A DNA stretch of 64,000 bases from Streptomyces sp. Z26 (GTDB lineage Bacteria; Actinomycetota; Actinomycetes; Streptomycetales; Streptomycetaceae). Of this stretch, positions 32,601-48,103 are shown in pieces. How positions within the stretch are numbered: position 1 is the stretch's first letter; each line of letters begins with the position of its first letter. Where the stretch lies: the NCBI RefSeq assembly GCF_003665095.1, contig NZ_RCHV01000002.1, forward strand, positions 4,388,501 through 4,452,500, in the 5' to 3' direction. Both the position numbers and the translations under genes were made by a program. Under the pieces are notes generated by a model. It did no database searches, had not been told where the DNA came from, and was given only the letters and a program-made list of their open reading frames with translations.

Positions 32601-35600
32601 CCGCGCCGGGCTCCGGCGACATCGGCTCCGTCGGCCTCGGCTCCGCGCGGCACCCGCTGCTCGGCGCGGCCGTGGAACTCGCCGGGGCGGACACGTTCCT
32701 CTTCACCAGCAGGCTGTCGCTCCGTACGCACGCCTGGATCGGTGACCACGCCGTGGGCGGCACCGTGCTGTTCCCGGGCACCGGCTACCTGGAACTCGCC
32801 CTCCGCGCCGCCGACCACGTCGGCTGCGAACAGGTCGACGAACTCACCATCGCCGCGCCGCTGGTGCTGCCCGAACACGGCGCCGTACGCCTCCAGCTGT
32901 CCGTCGGCGCCGCCGACGACGGCGGGCGGCGCAGCCTGGACCTGTACTCCCGCCCGGAGGACGCGCCCGACGAGCAGCCCTGGCTGCTCAACGCCAGCGG
33001 CGTCCTGTCGTCCACCGCGGACGCCGACGAACGCCCCGACGCGTACGACTTCACCGCCTGGCCGCCCCGGGACGCGGTCGCCGCGGAGGTCACCGACTTC
33101 TACGAGCGGTTCGCGGAGGCCGGGTTCGCCTACGGACCCGTGTTCCGCGGCCTGCACTCCGTGTGGACCCGCGGCGACGAGATCTTCGCGGAGGTCGGCC
33201 TGCCCGGCGAACACGAGGAGCTGGCACCCTCGTTCGGGCTGCACCCGGCGCTGCTGGACTCGGCGCTGCACGCCATGATGTTCGTGTCCCTCGCGGAGAC
33301 CGAGAGCGGCCGACTGCCGTTCTCCTGGAACAACGTCACCCTCCGCGCCTCGGGCGCCGCCGCCCTGCGCGTACGGCTCGTGCAGGCGGGCGACGAGTCC
33401 GTCTCCCTGGAACTGGCGGACACCACCGGGCAGCCCGTCGCCCACGTCGACACGCTCACGCTGCGCCAGGTGTCCGGCGAACTCCTCAGCGGCGCCCGCC
33501 GCAGCCCGTTCCACGACGGGCTGTTCCGCCTCGACTGGACCGCCGTGCAGGCGTCCGGCACGGCCGCCGCCCCGGCGGACGGCGACTGGGCGGTGCTCGC
33601 GCGGGACGGCGGCGCCGAAGGCACGGCGGACGCCGAGGAGTTCGCGGCGGCGCTCCGTGCCGCGGGCGTGCCCGTACGGGTCGCGGGCGGGCTCGACGCG
33701 CTCGCGGGCGACTCCGGCGGTACGGCCCCCGGCACCGTGCTCGTCCCGTGCGCCCTCACGGCGGACGAGGCGGACGGCGACCTCGCGGGCGGCGCGCACA
33801 CCGCGACGCACCGCGCGCTGGCCCGCGTCCAGGAACTGCTCGACGACCAGCGGTTCGACGACGCCCGGCTCGTCTTCGTCACCGACGGGGCCGTGGCCGC
33901 CGCCGACACCGACCACGCCGTGCCCGGCACCGCACCCGTGTGGGGCCTCGTACGGGCGGCGCGGACGGAGAACCCCGGACGGTTCACGCTCCTCGACACC
34001 GACCGGTCCGCCGACGCGCTGACGCTGCTGCCCGCCGCGCTCGCGTCCGGCGAACCCGAACTGGCCGTACGCGCCGGGGCGTTGCTCGCGCCGCGCCTCG
34101 CCCGCGTCGCCACCGACGAGACCCTGGCCGTGCCCGAGGACACCACCGCGTGGCGCCTCGACCTCACGGAGAAGGGCACCCTGGAGAACCTGCACCTGAC
34201 GGCCGACGCCGACGCCGAACGGGCCCTCGCCCCCGGCGAGGTGCGGATCGCCGTACGGGCCGCCGGGCTCAACTTCCGCGACGTGCTCAACGCCCTGGAC
34301 ATGTACCCGGGCGAGGCGGGCGCGCTCGGCAGCGAGGGCGCCGGTGTCGTCACCGAGCTGGGGCCGGACGTCGACGGGCTCGCCGTGGGCGACCGCGTGA
34401 TGGGCATGTTCTTCGGCGCGTTTGGCCCGACCGCCGTGGCCGACGCCCGCCTCCTCGCCCCCGTACCGCGCGGCTGGACCTTCGCCGAGGCCGCCGCCGC
34501 ACCCATCGTGTTCCTCACGGCGTACTACGCGCTGGTGGACCTCGGCGGTGTGCGGAAGGGCGAGTCGGTGCTGGTGCACGCCGCCGCCGGTGGTGTGGGC
34601 ATGGCCGCGGTGCAGCTCGCCCGGCACCTCGGCGCCGAGGTGTACGGCACGGCGAGTCCGGGGAAGTGGGACACGCTGCGGGCGTCCGGCCTGGACGACG
34701 CGCACATCTCCTCCTCCCGCGACCTGGACTTCGAGCCGAAGTTCCTCGTGGCCTCGGACGGTCGCGGCGTGGACGTGGTGCTGGACTCGTTGGCGCGGGA
34801 GTTCGTGGACGCGTCGTTGCGTCTGCTGCCGCGCGGTGGGCGGTTCCTGGAGATGGGCAAGACCGACATCCGGGACCCGGAGAAGGTCGCCGCCGACCAC
34901 GACGGCGTCACCTACCGCGCCTTCGACCTCTGGGAAGCCGGACACGACCGCATCGGCGAGATGCTCCGCGCACTCGTCGCGCTCTTCGAGACCGGCGTCC
35001 TCCGCCCCCTCCCCGTCGCCACCTGGGACGTGCGGCGTGCGCCGGACGCGTTCCGGCATCTTCAGCAGGCGCGGCACGTGGGCAAGGTGGTGTTGACCGT
35101 TCCGGCCGGGTTGGACCCGGAGGGGGCGGTGCTGGTGACGGGTGGTACGGGTGGTCTGGGTGCGTTGTTGGCCCGGCATCTGGTCGCGGAACGGGGCGTG
35201 CGGCATCTGGTGCTGGCGTCGCGTCGGGGTGAACGGGCTCCGGGCGCGACGGAGTTGGCGGAGGAGTTGCGTGCCGAGGGTGCGGAGGTGGCGCTGGCGG
35301 CGTGTGACGCCGCCGACCGGGAGGCTTTGGCCGGGCTGTTGGCGGGGCTGGAGCGTCCGTTGACGGCCGTGGTGCACACGGCGGGCGTGTTGGACGACGG
35401 TGTCATCGGGTCGCTCACGCCCGAGCGGTTGGACACGGTGTTGCGTCCGAAGGCCGACGCGGTCGCCAACCTGCACGAGCTGACCGCCGACGCCGACCTC
35501 GCCGCCTTCGTCGTCTTCTCCTCCATCGCCGGTACGTTCGGCGGCGCCGGACAGGGCAACTACTCGGCGGCCAACGCCTTCCTCGACGCCCTCGCCCAGT

Positions 35601-36454
35601 ACCGCCGCGCGCGCGGCCTCCCGGCCACGTCCCTCGCCTGGGGCGCCTGGGCACCCGGCGCCGGCATGACCAGCGACCTCAGCGAGGCCGACATGCAGCG
35701 CATGGCCCGTACGGGCATGCTGCCGCTCGCCGTCGACCAGGGCCTCGCCCTGCTCGACACCGCCAGCGGCCTGGACCGTCCCGTGTTCCTCCCCATGAAC
35801 CTCGACGTGTCCGTGCTGCGCGAACACCCCGAGCTGGTCACCCCGCTCATGCGGGGCCTCGTCCGCACCACCCAGCGGCGCGCCGTCGAGGCGTCCGCGG
35901 GCGGCGCGGCGGCGGGCGGCGCCACCCTGGCCGACCAGCTGGCGCCGCTGTCCACCCCGGACCGCGAACAGCTGCTCACCGACCTGGTCGGCGCGCAGGC
36001 CGCGGCCGTGCTCGGCCACGCCTCCGCCGCGGACATCGAGCCCGACCAGGCGTTCAAGGACCTGGGCTTCGACTCGCTGACCGCCGTGGAGCTGCGCAAC
36101 AGGCTCGGCGCCGCCACCGCCGTACGCCTCCCCGCCACCCTGGTGTTCGACTACCCGACGCCGATGGCGCTGGCCCGGCACCTGCTGACGGAGATCGCGC
36201 CGCCGGAGGTCTCCGGCGCCGAGGCCGTCAGCGGCGAACTCGACCGGCTGGAGAGCGCCTGGGCGTCCGCGTCCGTCGAGGCCGAGGACCGGACGCGGAT
36301 CGCCGCCCGCCTCCAGGAGCTGCTGGCCCGGGTCCAGGAAGGGGCAGCGCCCGTACGGCGGCCCCGTACCGAGGAGCCGGACGCCGAGCTGGACTCCGTC
36401 GAGAGCGCCGACGAGCTGTTCGACCTGATCGACAAGGAGCTGGGCGGACTGTGA
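11690..36454 (+). CDS. Type I modular PKS subunit C, giant five-module protein
   Basis: About 8254 residues. I chose the ATG at 11690 because the typical docking segment starts there (MANEAKLRDYLKWVTADL); in-frame starts at 11648 (GTG) and 11675 (ATG) would add an unrelated leader. Module order: C1 KS-AT-KR-ACP; C2 KS-AT-KR-ACP; C3 KS-AT-DH-ACP without KR; C4 KS-AT-KR-ACP; C5 KS-AT-DH-ER-KR-ACP. KS cysteines are at residues 225, 1783, 3324, 4675 and 6248. ACP serines are at 1549, 3082, 4442, 6012 and 8129. C4 has a methylmalonyl-type AT; the other four look malonyl-type. The tail ends ELFDLIDKELGGL, a docking helix for subunit D. Five modules in one chain is large even for this family, and no frameshift or stop interrupts the 24.8 kb. 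Sites of duplication and odd motifs are listed module by module. Confidence 0.97.
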   Translation: MANEAKLRDYLKWVTADLHSTRQRLQELESQQQEPVAIVGMSCRLPGSVESPEDFWELLTGGVDAISPWPTDRGWDEGALSGSGAPGSGTGGAGADGASGTAVDTDGDTGYAREGGFVHDAADFDPAFFGISPREALAMDPQQRLLLEASWEAVERAGIDPRALRGSRSGVFVGCSEMGYSSGLKNVPDEVRGHLLTGNSTSVASGRISYTLGLEGPAVTVDTACSSSLVALHLAAQALRGGECTMALVGGVTVMSTPGAFVEFGRQGGLAPDGRCKAFADGADGTGWSEGVGMLVVERLSDARANGHEVLAVLRGSAVNQDGASNGLTAPNGPSQQRVIWNALAAAGLAPADVDAVEAHGTGTSLGDPIEAQALLATYGAQRDEPLWLGSAKSNLGHTQAAAGVVGVIKTVLSLQHAVLPRTLHAETPSTHVDWSAGNVRLLNESRAWPRTDAERPRRAAVSAFGVSGTNAHAILEQAPAPESPAPQAPATPEAGAAKPEEAAAEVAEAAEVAAPELPLVPWTLSGAGTEALRAQAARLLGALRAHPGHDVRDIARSLATTRTALDHRAVLLGGGRAELLAALEALANGDPQPTTGHLVTGTARAEGKSAFVFAGQGAQRVGMGAELYGAFPVFAEAFDEVCAHFDGELARPLRDVIADDSGALSETGFTQPALFAFEVALFRLVESWGVRPDFLVGHSIGELAAAHVAGVWSLADACRLVAARGRLMQALPAGGSMVAVEASEAEVLPLLEGRTASIAALNGPSSTVVSGVEADVEEVAARFRAEGRRTSRLSVSHAFHSPLMEPMLGEFRTVTESVSYAAPTIPVVSNVTGQLASSEELSDPGYWVRHVREAVRFADGIATLAERGVRRYVEIGPDGTLTAMAQPSVPEGAALVALQRKDRSEAESLLVGVGRLHADGLSPDWSVLFAGASTVALPTYAFQRQRYWLPSSTTAAEDLAAGAQDLVDARFWDWIEREDVGAFVEELGIDGDASWSEAFPALSAWRRRQRDRSQADGRRYRTAWKPLSGLSGGQARLSGRWLLVTPEDRATGGRAAWYESLTHGLYAHGATLELLDCAPDLDRAALAERLRLAADGEPVAGVLSLLALAEGEPDGVPAGVPATATLVQALGDVGLTAPLWALTRGAVSTGRTDAAPDPAQAAVWGLGRVAALEHPDRWGGLVDLTTDLDRRTLARLAAVLGGAGEDQVAVRASGVLGRRLARTTASATSTAGAGWTPSGTVLITGGTGALGAQVARWAAEQGAAHLLLTSRRGADAPGADALAAELTELGAGRVTVAACDIADRDAVAALLAEHPVDAVVHTAGVLDDGVLDALTPDRFASVFRAKAAARHLDALTRDRDLSAFVLFSSYAGTVGSAGQANYAAANALLDAVAERRAAEGLPATSLAWGPWEGDGMAADASGLLTGRQQRGGVLPLAASAALEALRGAVPGADASVLVADIDWARFGPAFSATRPSALLGELYAAPEAAAVRHTPSSELRGRLTGMGAEEQERALLEVVRARAAAVLGYPGPEAVPADRAFRDLGVDSLIAVELRNALGVDCGVALPATLAFDHPTPLALSRFLRDEILGTVTGADAAQPAAGHVAADDDPVVIVGMSCRFPGDVRTPEDFWRLLSGGEDGMGAFPADRGWDLEALYDPDGRRERTSVTDVGGFLRDVDGFDAGFFGVSPREALAMDPQQRLLLETSWEAFERAGIDPASLRGSRTGVFVGTNGQDYPALLAASTEDFAGYIGTGNAASIASGRISYTLGLEGPAVTVDTACSSSLVALHWAVQALRSGECDLALAGGVTVMSTPGAFIEFSRQGGLAPDGHCKAFGDGADGTGWSEGVGIIAVERLSDARRNGHTVLATVNGSAVNQDGASNGLTAPNGPSQQRVIRAALAQAGLAPGDVDAVEAHGTGTSLGDPIEAQALLATYGRDRDAERPLWLGSVKSNLGHTQAAAGVAGVIKMVLALQHGELPQTLYAETPSTHVDWSAGNVRLLNEPVEWPVRDGHVRRAGVSSFGLSGTNAHIILGQAPETAEADADSAAPVPEQPSSVVPFALSARTPEALRATARNLLEQLGTAGGDAYEAAAVAGALATSRARFEHRAVVVASTRADLLSALETVTEGRPGPGVALGAATEGKSAFVFAGQGAQRVGMGAELYGAFPVFAEAFDEVCAHFDGELARSLRDVIADGSGALSETGFTQPALFAFEVALFRLVESWGVRPDFLVGHSIGELAAAHVAGVWSLADACRLVAARGRLMQGLPSGGSMVAVEASEAEVLPLLEGRTASIAALNGPSSTVVSGAEEAVEEVAAHFRGEGRRTSRLSVSHAFHSPLMEPMLAEFRTVAQSVSYAAPTIPVVSNVTGQLATADELLDPGYWVRHVREAVRFADGIATLAERGVRRYVEIGPDGTLTAMAQPSVPADAALVALQRKDRSEAESLLNGLAAAFVDGADVDWSVPFPRRARDVVLPTYPFQRERYWPTVATGRTSAADAGPLGAQDAVDARFWEAVEAGDLASLGTTLGVDEAALDGLVPALASWRRSRREESAADAWRYRVRWQPLSVPPGPELAGRWLLLVPEGTDVPEGLDALGAGVETVRVPARADRTVLAALLGDAAEQADVTGVLSLLALTTGDAPADEADTALPAGLWETVSLVQALGDAELAAPLWTLTRGAVSTGRSDAAPLLAPSALWGLGRVVALEHPERWGGLVDLPATLDARTVSRLAAVVSGVSGEDQVALRASGALVRRIVRAGAPEGPVREWTPGGTVLVTGGTGALGAQVARWAVARGAEHVVLTSRRGSKAPGAGELKAELREAGAKVSFAACDTADHAAVARLLRKHRVDSVFHAAGVLDDEAVDALTEDRIEPVLRAKVRGARHLDQLTREHGLSAFVVFSSIAGVWGSGGQAAYAAANAALDALVESRRAEGLAGTSVAWGPWADAGMAASDEAREHLRRRGLDALAPDAALRALDRALAAGDSTVVVADVDWARFGATFTSRRAAPLFAELPEAAGALEGVVLQDAAPALRGRLAGLAAEERDRALLDLVRQHAATVLNHRDASAVEPARAFRDMGFDSLTAVELRGLLGADTGLTLPATLVFDHPTPTAVAELLRDELFGADTSGAVPAALGGSAVSDDPVVIVGMGCRLPGGVAGPEDLWRLVEEGGDAIGGFPTDRGWDLDALFGGAEGAATAEGSTGTSGLSDTRSGGFLHDASGFDPVFFGISPREALAIDPQQRLLLETSWEALERTGIAPTSLRGSRTGVFVGASTSGYGSGLQEAPEGLGGHLLTGSAGSVVSGRVSYTLGLEGPAVTVDTACSSSLVALHWAAQALRNGECDLALAGGVAVIGNPGAFVEFSMQGGLAPDGRCKAFADEADGTGWSEGVGVLVVERLSDARRNGHTVLATVSGSAVNQDGASNGLTAPNGPSQQRVIRAALAQGGLTPDDVDAVEGHGTGTTLGDPIEAQALLATYGRDRDAERPLWLGSVKSNLGHTQAAAGVAGVIKMVLALQHGRLPRTLHADAPSTHVDWSAGAVRLLHEAVDWPRTDAGRPRRAGVSAFGVSGTNAHVVIEQAPDSTTPDVAATPDRADDAPAARSGADAPVIPWVLSGRTAAGLRAQAERLLAHAEAHPALDPRDVAYALVTTRAVFEHRAVVTGADRDTLLAGLSALAEGTPAAHAVSGAVAPGGRTAVLFTGQGAQRPGMGAELYEAFPAYAEAFDAVCAHFDTELDRPLREIVADGSGVLDETGYTQPALFAVEVALYRLVESWGVKPDFLIGHSIGELAAAHVAGVWSLADACRLVAARGRLMQALPSGGAMVALEATEDEVLPHLAGRADELSVAALNGPRSTVVSGTEAAVDAIAEHFRAEGRRTRRLSVSHAFHSPLMDPMLADFRTVAESVTYYPPRVPVVSDVTGVLATEEQLTSPAYWVDHLRQAVRFADGVRTLAARGVTRFLELGPDGTLTAMAQGCLDTTATATDTATATDPDAPAPLLVPALRDDRPEAAALLAAVSAAFAHGVPVDWAALFDGAARRRVDLPTYAFQHRPYWLETPQAAVDATALGLVPAAHPLLGAAVPMVSGRTAVLTGRLSLRAQPWLAEHRVAGAAVVPSTAFLELAVRAGDQVGCGHVRELLLESPLVLPEQGAVQLQLRVEEPDGNGVRMLGVYGRPEAAGPDAPWTRHAGGVLDPRPPRAGHDAFDFTAWPPPGAEAVDTDGLYDRLAENGFAYGATFRGLRAAWRHDGDVYAEVTVGARESGSGATGAQADRFGLHPALLDAALHPLGLGVLDGLGAGRMLFAWNGAALYAAGATTLRVRLARTGADTLSLQAADGSGQPVLAVDSMLMRQADTAGIGAAAATATASAGTAAAPKAPERRTAAEAAPGATDAVRRLAGRPEQERRRALLTSVRTQVAAVLGYDGPQDVDSARSFTDLGFTSLTAVELRNQLSGALGVTLPATLVFDHPTPTELAAHLDGELFGADAAGALARTAPGTPLDTDPIVIVGMSCRYPGGVTGPDELWELVASGGDGISPFPTDRGWDLNALYHADPDNPGTCYTREGGFLHDASAFDPAFFGISPREATSMDPQQRLLLEASWEALERVGMDPQSVRGSRTGVFAGVTYQDYTTLLAAAEESYEGYVGTGNSPSVLSGRISYVLGLEGPAVTVDTACSSSLVALHLAVQALRQGECDLALAGGVTVMSTPGSLIEFSRQRALAENGRCKPYSADADGASWAEGVGMLAVERLSDARRNGHPVLAVVKGSALNQDGSSNGLTAPNGPSQQRVIRQALASARLGTADVDLVEGHGTGTTLGDPIEAQALLATYGQDRPEDRPLWLGSLKSNVGHSQAAAGVGGVIKMVQAIRNGLMPRTLYADEPSTHVDWTVGDVRLLTSAREWPETGRPRRAGVSSFGMSGTNAHVIIEQAPDAPADADAAPEAAPDVRDRAALPVVPVALSGRTEEALREQARRLRARLVAHPDTDLVDLGRSTAVSRTAFEHRAVLPAADRDALDAQLREVAEGGVSGGSGAVTGLVRQGEGPVLVFPGQGAQWADMGRVLLVESPVFAERIAACEAALDPFTDWSLTAVLRGDEDAADLDRVDVVQPVLWAVMVSLAEVWRSYGVVPAAVVGHSQGEIAAAVVAGALSLEDGARVVALRSRAIVEIAGSGGMMSVPLAADAVRERLGAYDGRLSVAAVNGPTSVVVSGDADALDDLFAALTADGVQARKVSVDYGSHSAQVEAIRTQVLDALAPVRPQEAELPFPSTVTGRWHDGEKLVDADYWYTSLRETVRFEEALRLLLDAGHRHFIEVSPHPVLGVGMRDTVEDSGVEAAVLASLRRDHGGLERFLLSLAEAHVQGVDIDWRAVYAGSGARTVELPTYAFQRQRYWPVLTPGAAADDTVGATGTDAEIRFWETVEREDLETLARSLELGGDAPLSEVLPALSHWRRHSQEKSTVDNWRYTVQWTPLTGGSGRALSGTWLLVVPSAAADEPLTASVARALETHGATVRTVETAGDTARDAMAEHVRAATGGDAVAGVLSLLALDERAHPDHPDVPLSLSATLTLVQALGDLGIEAPLWCATSGAVAIGRSEPVTSAAQALVWGLGRVAALEHSDRWGGLVDLPSRRPATTPDGALRAYPELDSRAAARLAGLLADPAGEDQTAVRPSGVYARRLARAPIGQSAPTTSWRPRGTVLVTGGTGAVGSHIARWLADLGAEHLLLTSRRGEDAPGAAELKADLTGRGSRVTIAACDVADRDALAALLDSVPRDVPLDAVFHVAGSLDDGVIEQLDPARMQPVLRTKAGAALHLHELTRDKDLSAFVLFSSTSGTISGPGLGNYAPGNAFLDALAHQRAAEGLPATAVAWGHWADGGMGDGAVGDRLRRYGVYDMAPELAASALLQAIEHEETWIAVTDIGWERFAPAFTAPRPSALLRDLPDAVRHLTSASDAADGGGDLSALRQHLAGLSGDERQDAVLNVVRSYVATVLGYPGPEAVEPSRAFSDLGFDSLSAVELRNGMNKITGLRLPATLVFDYPTCAALARLLLEEMTETAAAPAAAGTAPAAGGTGLEEEPIAIVAMSCRLPGDVRTPEQFWQLLRDGGDAIGPFPEDRGWDTDRMSSGEPGAPGNITAQLGGFLPDIDRFDAPFFGISPREAAAMDPQQRLLLEVSWEAFERAGIDPYALHGTRTGVFAGTNGNDYTHLLVASGEDFEGYLGTGNAASVVSGRIAYTFGLEGPALTVDTACSASLVALHLAAQALRSGECDLALAGGATIMTTPGLFLEFSRQGGLASDGRSKAFADQADGAGFAEGAGMLLVERLSDARRNGHPVLAVVKGSAVNQDGASNGLTAPNGPSQQRVIRAALASGGLEPGDVDAVEAHGTGTTLGDPIEAQALLATYGQGRDAERPLYLGSVKSNIGHTQAAAGVAGLIKMVLALEHGVLPSTLHVDAPSSHVDWDAGDISLLTENTAWPETGRPRRAAVSSFGISGTNAHTILEEAPSPADDADTGPDAAPDTAPEALAVAPLPVVPWTLSARTRTALHAQAERLLAHAEAHPALDPQDIGLSLATGRTVFDQRAVVLGPDRDALLTGLRALAAGEDAADVVTGTARAEGRTAVLFTGQGAQRPGMGAELYEAFPAYAEAFDAVCAHFDAELDRPLRDVIADGSGVLDETGYTQPALFAVEVALFRLVESWGVKPDFLVGHSIGELAAAHVAGVLSLADACHLVAARGRLMQALPSGGAMVALEATEDEVLPLLAGREDEVSLAAVNGPRAVVVAGAEAATLAVAEHFREEGRRTRRLSVSHAFHSPLMEPMLADFRAVAERVEYAAPRIPVVSNVTGRLADAAELSAPDYWVRHVRQAVRFADGVRTLAAQGVTRFLELGPDGTLTAMAQGCLDTTEPDGAAPLLVPALRKGRPEAAGLLAAWSALWTAGVPLRWDGAFADRGAHRVGLPTYAFQGQRHWPKAPAPGSGDIGSVGLGSARHPLLGAAVELAGADTFLFTSRLSLRTHAWIGDHAVGGTVLFPGTGYLELALRAADHVGCEQVDELTIAAPLVLPEHGAVRLQLSVGAADDGGRRSLDLYSRPEDAPDEQPWLLNASGVLSSTADADERPDAYDFTAWPPRDAVAAEVTDFYERFAEAGFAYGPVFRGLHSVWTRGDEIFAEVGLPGEHEELAPSFGLHPALLDSALHAMMFVSLAETESGRLPFSWNNVTLRASGAAALRVRLVQAGDESVSLELADTTGQPVAHVDTLTLRQVSGELLSGARRSPFHDGLFRLDWTAVQASGTAAAPADGDWAVLARDGGAEGTADAEEFAAALRAAGVPVRVAGGLDALAGDSGGTAPGTVLVPCALTADEADGDLAGGAHTATHRALARVQELLDDQRFDDARLVFVTDGAVAAADTDHAVPGTAPVWGLVRAARTENPGRFTLLDTDRSADALTLLPAALASGEPELAVRAGALLAPRLARVATDETLAVPEDTTAWRLDLTEKGTLENLHLTADADAERALAPGEVRIAVRAAGLNFRDVLNALDMYPGEAGALGSEGAGVVTELGPDVDGLAVGDRVMGMFFGAFGPTAVADARLLAPVPRGWTFAEAAAAPIVFLTAYYALVDLGGVRKGESVLVHAAAGGVGMAAVQLARHLGAEVYGTASPGKWDTLRASGLDDAHISSSRDLDFEPKFLVASDGRGVDVVLDSLAREFVDASLRLLPRGGRFLEMGKTDIRDPEKVAADHDGVTYRAFDLWEAGHDRIGEMLRALVALFETGVLRPLPVATWDVRRAPDAFRHLQQARHVGKVVLTVPAGLDPEGAVLVTGGTGGLGALLARHLVAERGVRHLVLASRRGERAPGATELAEELRAEGAEVALAACDAADREALAGLLAGLERPLTAVVHTAGVLDDGVIGSLTPERLDTVLRPKADAVANLHELTADADLAAFVVFSSIAGTFGGAGQGNYSAANAFLDALAQYRRARGLPATSLAWGAWAPGAGMTSDLSEADMQRMARTGMLPLAVDQGLALLDTASGLDRPVFLPMNLDVSVLREHPELVTPLMRGLVRTTQRRAVEASAGGAAAGGATLADQLAPLSTPDREQLLTDLVGAQAAAVLGHASAADIEPDQAFKDLGFDSLTAVELRNRLGAATAVRLPATLVFDYPTPMALARHLLTEIAPPEVSGAEAVSGELDRLESAWASASVEAEDRTRIAARLQELLARVQEGAAPVRRPRTEEPDAELDSVESADELFDLIDKELGGL
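13520..13968 (+). repeat. Near-identical AT block, copy 3 (module C1)
   Basis: Copy of the block at 3731-4179, offset 9789 bp. It is the most diverged of the four, with C-ending synonymous codons in its second half (around 13805-13890). Confidence 0.88.
14372..14539 (+). repeat. Near-identical post-AT linker, C1 copy
   Basis: Second copy of 4583-4750. Immediately after it (the residues following RYWL) the two modules diverge sharply, giving a clear edge. Confidence 0.88.
17309..17490 (+). repeat. Identical KS block, C2 copy
   Basis: Second copy of 7640-7821, offset 9669 bp. The sequence just after it continues instead as a close match to module C3 (22095-22180), so this KS is itself a mosaic. 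Confidence 0.85.
18131..18579 (+). repeat. Near-identical AT block, copy 4 (module C2)
   Basis: Copy of the block at 3731-4179, offset 14400 bp, differing by only a few bases. Similarity continues through the HAFH region to about 18990. Confidence 0.9.
20381..20553 (+). repeat. Near-identical KR core, C2 copy
   Basis: Second copy of 10709-10881, offset 9672 bp. It brings the A-type Trp segment into a KR whose first half carries a B-type LDD. Confidence 0.88.
21113..25140 (+). other. PKS module C3: KS-AT(malonyl)-DH-ACP, no KR, unusual ACP motif
   Basis: KS Cys3324 and AT (Ser3786, HAFH from 3886, malonyl type) look functional. A DH follows, with the HxxxGxxxxP motif starting at His4107 and the catalytic Asp at 4282. 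Two other DH motifs are altered: YGA for YGP, and MLFAW for LPFAW. The DH runs through a linker of about 50 residues rich in Ala and Thr straight into the ACP; there is no Rossmann GGTG motif, so no KR. The ACP reads LGFTSL, with Thr4441 where Asp normally precedes the phosphopantetheine Ser4442. Without a KR the DH has no beta-hydroxyl to act on, so a beta-ketone is the simplest prediction. Confidence 0.9.
25196..29850 (+). other. PKS module C4: KS-AT(methylmalonyl)-KR(B-type)-ACP
   Basis: KS Cys4675. The AT has GHSQG (Ser5135) and YGSH from residue 5235, a close variant of YASH, and clusters by eye with the AT of E1 rather than the HAFH group. Methylmalonyl-CoA is therefore the likely extender. 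The KR (from 5699) has LDD, with the catalytic Tyr5843 in NYAPGN. The ACP is LGFDSL (Ser6012). Expected output: alpha-methyl, beta-hydroxy. Confidence 0.9.
29915..36200 (+). other. PKS module C5: KS-AT(malonyl)-DH-ER-KR-ACP, fully reducing
   Basis: KS Cys6248 in TACSASL, a Ser-to-Ala change after the usual CS. AT Ser6708 with HAFH from 6808 (malonyl). The DH has HxxxGxxxxP from His7020, Asp7190, YGPVF and LPFSW. The ER has LNFRDVL near 7526 and the nucleotide motif HAAAGGVGM from 7630. The KR (from 7815) has LDD and Tyr7958. ACP Ser8129. A methylene is expected at the beta-carbon. Its ER-KR stretch is nearly identical to that of module A1. Confidence 0.92.
35030..35524 (+). repeat. Near-identical ER-KR block, copy 2 (module C5)
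   Basis: Second copy of the 495 bp block at 519-1013, offset 34511 bp. Shorter identical stretches also lie upstream in the ER, for example around the TASPGKWDTLRASGLD coding segment. Confidence 0.9.
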
Positions 36455-36579
36455 CCCTCCGCGACGGGCCCCGCGCCCGACACCCCCGGCGCCCTGCCCG
36501 CGACTCCCGTACCGACGGCGCCGCCCGTACCGACAGCGACTCCCTTACCGCCCGTGGCCCCCGTAACGACCCGCGCCGC

Positions 36580-36595
36580 CCGCACTCCCGTGCGG
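36580..36595 (+). promoter_or_regulatory. Short perfect hairpin upstream of subunit D
   Basis: CCGCAC, loop TCCC, GTGCGG: a six-base perfect stem ending four bases before the Shine-Dalgarno of subunit D. There is no U-run, so it is not a standard terminator. It could affect mRNA stability or ribosome access, or be chance in GC-rich DNA. Confidence 0.3.
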
Positions 36596-36599
36596 CCTT

Positions 36600-36606
36600 G
36601 AGAAAG
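36600..36606 (+). promoter_or_regulatory. Ribosome binding site that favours the GTG at 36615
   Basis: GAGAAAG lies eight bases before GTG 36615 and overlaps the alternative GTG at 36606. It therefore favours the downstream start, which also matches where docking coils of this family begin. Confidence 0.65.
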
Positions 36607-36614
36607 TGATTGCT

Positions 36615-48059
<11,445 letters not shown>

Positions 48060-48103
48060 GCGGCCGCGAGCCGGACGGGCGAGGAAGACACACAGGAGCG
48101 GCA

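Larger units (their letters stand above)
36455..36614. other. Intergenic gap between PKS subunits C and D
   Basis: A 160 bp gap with no convincing gene. It is C-rich and holds two copies of CCCGTACCGAC (36506-36516 and 36524-36534), a short hairpin and the ribosome site of subunit D. The frame of subunit C ends at 36454. I see no clear promoter or strong terminator. Confidence 0.6.

Noticed and set aside
11627..36181. An open frame of about 8184 codons on the minus strand, antisense to subunit C
   Set aside because: It is a side effect of the extreme third-position GC bias of the sense gene. Its translation is low-complexity (Arg, Gly, Val, Glu, His) and shows no domain motifs. The same holds for the long minus frames at 36228-48104, 47579-54007 and 7088-11380.
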